DNA of 64,000 bases from an uncultured Prevotellaceae bacterium (GTDB taxonomy: Bacteria > Bacteroidota > Bacteroidia > Bacteroidales > Bacteroidaceae). Made by a program: the position numbers and the translations under genes. How positions within the stretch are numbered: position 1 is the first letter of the stretch; every line of letters begins with the position of its first letter. The notes beneath the pieces are model-generated. The model did not search any database. It saw nothing but the letters and a program-made list of their open reading frames with translations, and was not told the origin of the DNA. The DNA lies in assembly GCA_900316285.1 (NCBI GenBank), contig ONCG01000011.1:34351-98350 (forward strand), read 5' to 3'. Below are positions 60,367 through 64,000 of the stretch, one piece after another.

Positions 60367-62487
60367 TCAAGATATGCCCCATCCTGTCTTTTTCTTCGTG
60401 CCATCCCAGTTGGTAAGTTCGCTGGTGGAACCACCTCCGCCAACACCGACACCGCCTCTGCCACCTGCGGTAAGGAGTAGATTCGCCATCAAATCCTTGG
60501 AGATTGTCATAGCGTCACTGATTTGTCTGGTACGGGCAGCGGTGAGTTCTCTTTTGAATTCTGATGCGATACCAGTCCATGACACCTTCTCTAACAGGTA
60601 GGCAGTAGCCATCCTGCGTTGCTTTTCGTCAGTCGGGTCAAGGCCATATCTGAATGCTTCAGCAATGATGCCCCATGCAACAGCATTGCCCTGCTCTGCT
60701 TGGAAGTCGTTGTCTTTGCCTTCTACATAATCCCTGATAGCTGCGACAGCATCTTTAATCCACTTGTCTAGTTGCTTCGAGAAGGCATTCTTGTTCTGCT
60801 GTATACTCTCCCAGATTTCTTTGATTTCAGGGATGCCCAGCATTTCCCGGACTTGTCTTTCTGCGTTTTCGGCTCGTTGATGTTCACTATACGCTTTGTT
60901 GCCTGAACGGACAGCCTCGGACTCGGCTTTACCAAGTCGCTCCTGCAGTTCCTTGATTTCTGCATCCTTCTTCTCGCGAAGCCGGGTGATGGCATTCTCG
61001 TCCATCGAGGCTATCCGCTTTCTAAGGACATCGTTCTCTTCAGTCAATCGGCCATTCTCCTTTAGCAGCTGCTTGTTCTGCTCTATGATGGCTCTTACAT
61101 TTTGCATAGCTTTGTTATAGAGTGCCTTCCCCAGTTTCAGTATATCCCCCTTCTGGGCTTCCTTGGCTTGCATGAGTGCAGTCTGCATTTCGGTAAGGAT
61201 GACTTTAATCGCCTGTCTGCGTTCTTCTTTCCATTCTTTATGTCCGAATATAGGGATGGGCTTTTCAAGTTCGGTTTTGATGGCATCCCAAGCATTCTTT
61301 ACAAGTGGGTCAGTCTTTAGGGCCGGTACAATGAGGTCTTCTTCCTTGATGTCCAATGCCGCAGCATAATCTTCTAACTGAGAGATGCTGCCTTCCAGCC
61401 TTTCCTTATGCTGTTCCTTGTTTTGTATCTCACCCTCTAACTTGTCATTCTGTTCTTCCAAGCGCTCCTTCTGCTTTCTCATGTCCTGCACCTCGCCAAC
61501 CATCTTTTCCTTCTGACCCTCCAGACGTTCATTTTCCATCTGGGTCCTGACGATGGCATCCTTGGCCTGACGTTCTGCCTCCAACACTGCCTTGCTCTTG
61601 TGAACACGTTCACGTCGTTCCCCACCTGGCAGCATGGCGATGTCATCGCCACGCTCCAGTCCGTACTTGTGTCCCACCTCGTTATAGTAGTCTGTGTGCA
61701 TCTGTTTGTAGGTATTTCCTACGGCATATTTGTCCTTGCCCCATACACTGGCATAAGATACACTTTCCTTTTCCCTCCGTTCGGCTTCTGTTCTTACGAA
61801 GTTCGAGCGGATTTCTTCAGGCAGCTTCTTCCACTCCTTATGGGAGAGTACCTTCGACTTGTCGTCCTTATGTACATACCTGGCAGATGCACAACCTCTG
61901 GCTTTTGTCTTGGCAACAGGGATGGTTTGGATCTGGATATGGGGTGTGGTCTCGTCAAGATGGACATCGAAGCCGATGATGTTCTCAGCTCCCCATCGGT
62001 CACATGCCCAATGGTAGGTGTCCAATGCCCAGTCTTTGATACCCTGATTCAGCACGACATGGGCATTGCTCTTTTGAAGGGTGAAGTCCACATCTTGGTC
62101 ACCGAAGGCGAGTCGTGTCAGTACAGCATGGTCACCACTTACGATAATGCCGACGGTGCAGTTCGGACTGTTGTCGGAGATACCCAAGGGGTTGTTCTTG
62201 TCCATGTATGGTTTGAATTCAAGTTCATCTAAGCGTTTCTGCAAACGCTCATGAAGTGGCACGGGATTGGAACAAAGGGGAACGATTTCACCCTTGTTGT
62301 TAATCTCGAAGTTGAGATGCTTGCGTGAGAAATCGTAATGGTTGTTGGTGTCCTGATTCTTCAGGCGATAGGTGTTCTCGTCCCATCCTCTGCGTTCAGG
62401 CTCGTAGCCTTCCGCAGCAGAAAAAGACTTGGCTGGTGCGCCAACATGGATGGCAGCACGGGGAATGTTGTTTCTGGATTTACTCAT
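60367..62487 (-). CDS. MobV (Pre/Mob) family relaxase
   Basis: A 706-residue protein. The relaxase domain covers roughly the first 250 residues and ends in the MobV motif VHLDETTPHIQIQTIPV, whose HxDExxPHxx pattern binds metal; the block HLNFEINNKG and YNEVGHKYGLERGD also fit. A long coiled coil follows (residues about 290-560). The end is Gly-rich (TAGGRGGVGVGGGGST). MobV enzymes nick oriT so that an element can be mobilised by a helper conjugation system. A candidate oriT lies directly upstream. No type IV secretion genes are in the window. Confidence 0.9.
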   Translation of the reverse strand: MSKSRNNIPRAAIHVGAPAKSFSAAEGYEPERRGWDENTYRLKNQDTNNHYDFSRKHLNFEINNKGEIVPLCSNPVPLHERLQKRLDELEFKPYMDKNNPLGISDNSPNCTVGIIVSGDHAVLTRLAFGDQDVDFTLQKSNAHVVLNQGIKDWALDTYHWACDRWGAENIIGFDVHLDETTPHIQIQTIPVAKTKARGCASARYVHKDDKSKVLSHKEWKKLPEEIRSNFVRTEAERREKESVSYASVWGKDKYAVGNTYKQMHTDYYNEVGHKYGLERGDDIAMLPGGERRERVHKSKAVLEAERQAKDAIVRTQMENERLEGQKEKMVGEVQDMRKQKERLEEQNDKLEGEIQNKEQHKERLEGSISQLEDYAAALDIKEEDLIVPALKTDPLVKNAWDAIKTELEKPIPIFGHKEWKEERRQAIKVILTEMQTALMQAKEAQKGDILKLGKALYNKAMQNVRAIIEQNKQLLKENGRLTEENDVLRKRIASMDENAITRLREKKDAEIKELQERLGKAESEAVRSGNKAYSEHQRAENAERQVREMLGIPEIKEIWESIQQNKNAFSKQLDKWIKDAVAAIRDYVEGKDNDFQAEQGNAVAWGIIAEAFRYGLDPTDEKQRRMATAYLLEKVSWTGIASEFKRELTAARTRQISDAMTISKDLMANLLLTAGGRGGVGVGGGGSTSELTNWDGTKKKTGWGIS

Positions 62488-62539
62488 TTTATTCTATTGT
62501 TTTGAAGTTAAAGTATAAAGGTTTATCGGGTCTCGGGTG

Positions 62540-62750
62540 AAATCTGAGTGGAGGGTTGAGGGAGAGAGTCACTCCCTCACAGATGCGCTTAGCTTCTGGT
62601 TCTTGCCATGTGCGATGACGCAGCCTTATAGCACTGGCATACCCCTCGGAGAGCATAATGGGACTTTTTAAGGGAGCGTGGCGAATCTAAAAGTCCATAT
62701 TATGTTATGGGATTATTTCAGAATCCCTCTCGGCGAATGCCTCCACTCAG
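62540..62750. other. Candidate origin of transfer (oriT)
   Basis: The 299-bp gap upstream of the relaxase has nested inverted repeats: CTGAGTGGAGG (62544-62554) with CCTCCACTCAG (62740-62750); GAGGGAG/CTCCCTC at 62559-62579; and ATAATgGGACTTTT with AAAAGTCCatATTAT (62656-62702). A direct repeat TCCACTCAG follows at 62742 and 62752. Position and symmetry suggest the oriT of the MobV element; the nick site is not identified. Confidence 0.6.
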
Positions 62751-62786
62751 GTCCACTCAGACTGAAAGGATGTCACGAACATCGCC

Positions 62787-63482
62787 TTATTGGGTGACAG
62801 GTGACGTTGCTTTTGTCCATTCCTTGTCCCGCAGATAAACGTAGAGGTAGGAACGTGAACTTAGGTCACCTTGCATTCGCTGGGTATGTGCGAATGCTGC
62901 CGTCCGCTCACTTTCGCTAAGTTGCTGCCATACGCCAAAGGCTTGCGATTCGTTATCACCAACCTTCTTGTAGATTACTTTCAATCGGTCAAAGGAAGGA
63001 GTGACATCGCTTCCGTTGAAATCGTTGGAAGCAACAGTACCGTTGGAGTCTTTAGAATAGCTGCTATCGTTAAGCTGCCCTGAATCCTGGGAAACTGCAG
63101 CAACATTGGTGGTATCAGCGACAGGCGATGATACAACGGTTTCAGTAATTGCTTTTGACTTTGCTGTTGTTGCGTTCGCTACATTTGCTGCATTCGCTTT
63201 CTTAGTAGGAATGACAGGTGAACTTGCATTTCTTACAGCCCTACACTTGGCACTCTCGCTACATTTCTTGCTTTTCGCTTCTGCCGCTGCTCGCATAGAG
63301 TCAATGTCCTGTTGTAGCAAATCATAGTAGGCTTGCAAGCGAAGGTCATCAAGGACTGTTCTTGTACCTTCGGTTACATAGGTGACTACAGCCTTTACCA
63401 GTTTGCCTACTTCGGCATTCGGACGTGAACATGTTACAATGAGCACGTTCGCTAAAAACGGAATTCTTTCAAGTGACTTCAT
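62787..63482 (-). CDS. Mobilisation-region protein of unknown function
   Basis: A 231-residue protein. The N-terminal 75 residues are folded-looking (VGKLVKAVVTYVTEGTRTVLDDLRLQAYYDLLQQDIDSMRAAAEAKSKK); a long Ala/Ser/Thr/Asn-rich linker follows; the C-terminal part reads VGDNESQAFGVWQQLSESERTAAFAHTQRMQGDLSSRSYLYVYLRDKEW. The two-ended structure resembles DUF6291-type proteins of phages and mobile elements, but I am not certain. It lies between an excisionase-like gene and the oriT/mob region on the same strand, suggesting a role in replication or mobilisation. Confidence 0.6.
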   Translation of the reverse strand: MKSLERIPFLANVLIVTCSRPNAEVGKLVKAVVTYVTEGTRTVLDDLRLQAYYDLLQQDIDSMRAAAEAKSKKCSESAKCRAVRNASSPVIPTKKANAANVANATTAKSKAITETVVSSPVADTTNVAAVSQDSGQLNDSSYSKDSNGTVASNDFNGSDVTPSFDRLKVIYKKVGDNESQAFGVWQQLSESERTAAFAHTQRMQGDLSSRSYLYVYLRDKEWTKATSPVTQ

Positions 63483-63514
63483 AATCGTTTTGTTTTAGAT
63501 GTTTTACAATAAGT

Positions 63515-63898
63515 TTACTCATGCCAATCCGCTTTGTTCGGCTTGCGTTTGTGCGATGCAAGAATAGCATCGTTCTCCTCGTCCGCTGTTAGCGGGACGG
63601 CATTCCTGCGCGTGGTCTCCAGCCATTTGTCAAGCTCGTCCTGATACAGGATCCATCTTCTGCCTGGCTTGGTGGCAGGGATGGTGCCGTCCTCCAGTTT
63701 CATGTACATCGTTCCCCTGGGGATGTGTGTGTACTCGATGGCCTCATCCACAGTCATTGGCTTGTGGCGGTTCTCCTTTATTGGTTTACTACTCTCTGCC
63801 TGCTGTCTGGTCAGCATGGCTCTCATGCCCATCACCTCATCCCGAAGCTGGGCGACGACCTGCGGGAGGTCGTTGAATGTCAAATTCTCGTTTTGCAT
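63515..63898 (-). CDS. Excisionase-like helix-turn-helix protein
   Basis: A 127-residue protein. An N-terminal coiled segment (LPQVVAQLRDEVMGMRAMLTRQQ) precedes a HTH_17/excisionase domain: MTVDEAIEYTHIPRGTMYMKLEDGTIPATKPGRRWILYQDELDKWLE (residues about 48-95). Such proteins direct excision of integrated elements or regulate their mobilisation genes. It is the first gene of the minus-strand mob region. In the 102 bp up to the window edge no gene is seen; a weak -7 box (TTCCTTTGC on the minus strand, near 63926) and an imperfect inverted repeat (ATTATTC...GAATAAT) are present. Confidence 0.82.
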   Translation of the reverse strand: MQNENLTFNDLPQVVAQLRDEVMGMRAMLTRQQAESSKPIKENRHKPMTVDEAIEYTHIPRGTMYMKLEDGTIPATKPGRRWILYQDELDKWLETTRRNAVPLTADEENDAILASHKRKPNKADWHE

Positions 63899-64000
63899 AA
63901 CTTATCACTATTTTGGTGAATCGGCTGCAAAGGAACTCAATGATGCCATGCTGATTCCGATTATTCACGATAATCCACGAATAATCATGTCAACATGAAA

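Larger units (their letters stand above)
43857..64000. mobile_element. Mobilisable genomic island with two defence-like modules (right end outside window)
   Basis: From about 43.86 kb the DNA is more AT-rich and lacks the repeats of the core part. The left edge truncates a BspA-like gene. The right part holds an excisionase-like gene, a MobV relaxase and a candidate oriT. No integrase is in the window, so it should lie beyond 64 kb. The left boundary is inferred from the truncated reading frame and composition; no direct repeat could be matched. Confidence 0.65.

Overview
The window looks like a chromosome segment of a Prevotella-like member of the Bacteroidales. The evidence is a type IX secretion pair (porU, porV), a C10 (streptopain/interpain-like) protease, a BspA-type leucine-rich-repeat remnant, giant secreted proteins with a C-terminal T9SS-like sorting domain, and promoters of the Bacteroidetes type (TTTG at -33, TAnnTTTG at -7). 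No rRNA or tRNA gene was seen.

Layout of the core part (1 to about 43.86 kb). On the minus strand: an antirepressor/repressor pair (M56 peptidase and BlaI), then yicC, a GxxExxY gene between two perfect 35-bp inverted repeats, gmk and nadD. On the plus strand from 5.39 kb: tsaB, a DUF4290 gene, murA, rimM, dxr, a toxin-antitoxin pair and rseP. Then on the minus strand ispF, porV, porU, an FAH-family gene, a first giant secreted protein with a tiny partner gene, and the r-protein group rplM, rpsI, rpsB, tsf. On the plus strand follow a secreted GH2 beta-galactosidase, a 24-codon remnant of a short-chain dehydrogenase, and surface-glycan genes (LicD, flippase, glycosyltransferase). On the minus strand are a C10 protease with a dockerin-like tail and a second giant secreted protein with a tiny partner gene.

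The accessory part (about 43.86 kb to the right edge) is visibly more AT-rich and interrupts a BspA-like gene. It ends in mobilisation functions: a MobV relaxase, a candidate oriT and an excisionase-like protein. Its cargo is two defence-like modules transcribed divergently from about 48.8 to 48.94 kb. Leftward run an AlbA_2-type ATP-binding regulator, two overlapping reverse transcriptases matching defence-associated type DRT3, and a 3' structured RNA candidate with a perfect 11-bp closing stem. Rightward run a long structured leader RNA candidate and an operon of vWA protein, PP2C-like phosphatase, two kinase-like proteins, a DUF4407 membrane coiled-coil protein, a HEPN-motif protein, a small basic protein, a Sel1-repeat protein, an alpha/beta hydrolase and a CHAP-like amidase. 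This is a TerY-P-like phospho-signalling locus that I cannot equate with a named defence system.

The non-coding DNA is unusual. Three intergenic regions hold arrays with a near-perfect 22-bp period (418, about 420 and about 131 bp), in which the unit sequence drifts completely while the phase is kept. Several families of short palindromic repeats (C-rich/G-rich arms; TTGAAC plus hairpin; heptamer runs) are scattered between genes and also lie in frame inside gmk, porU, the FAH gene, the C10 protease and the flippase. Two giant secreted proteins are each followed by a 56 to 59-codon gene sharing an N-terminal motif, an internal AKGFS and a C-terminal NLWDD, each behind an unusually strong Shine-Dalgarno sequence.
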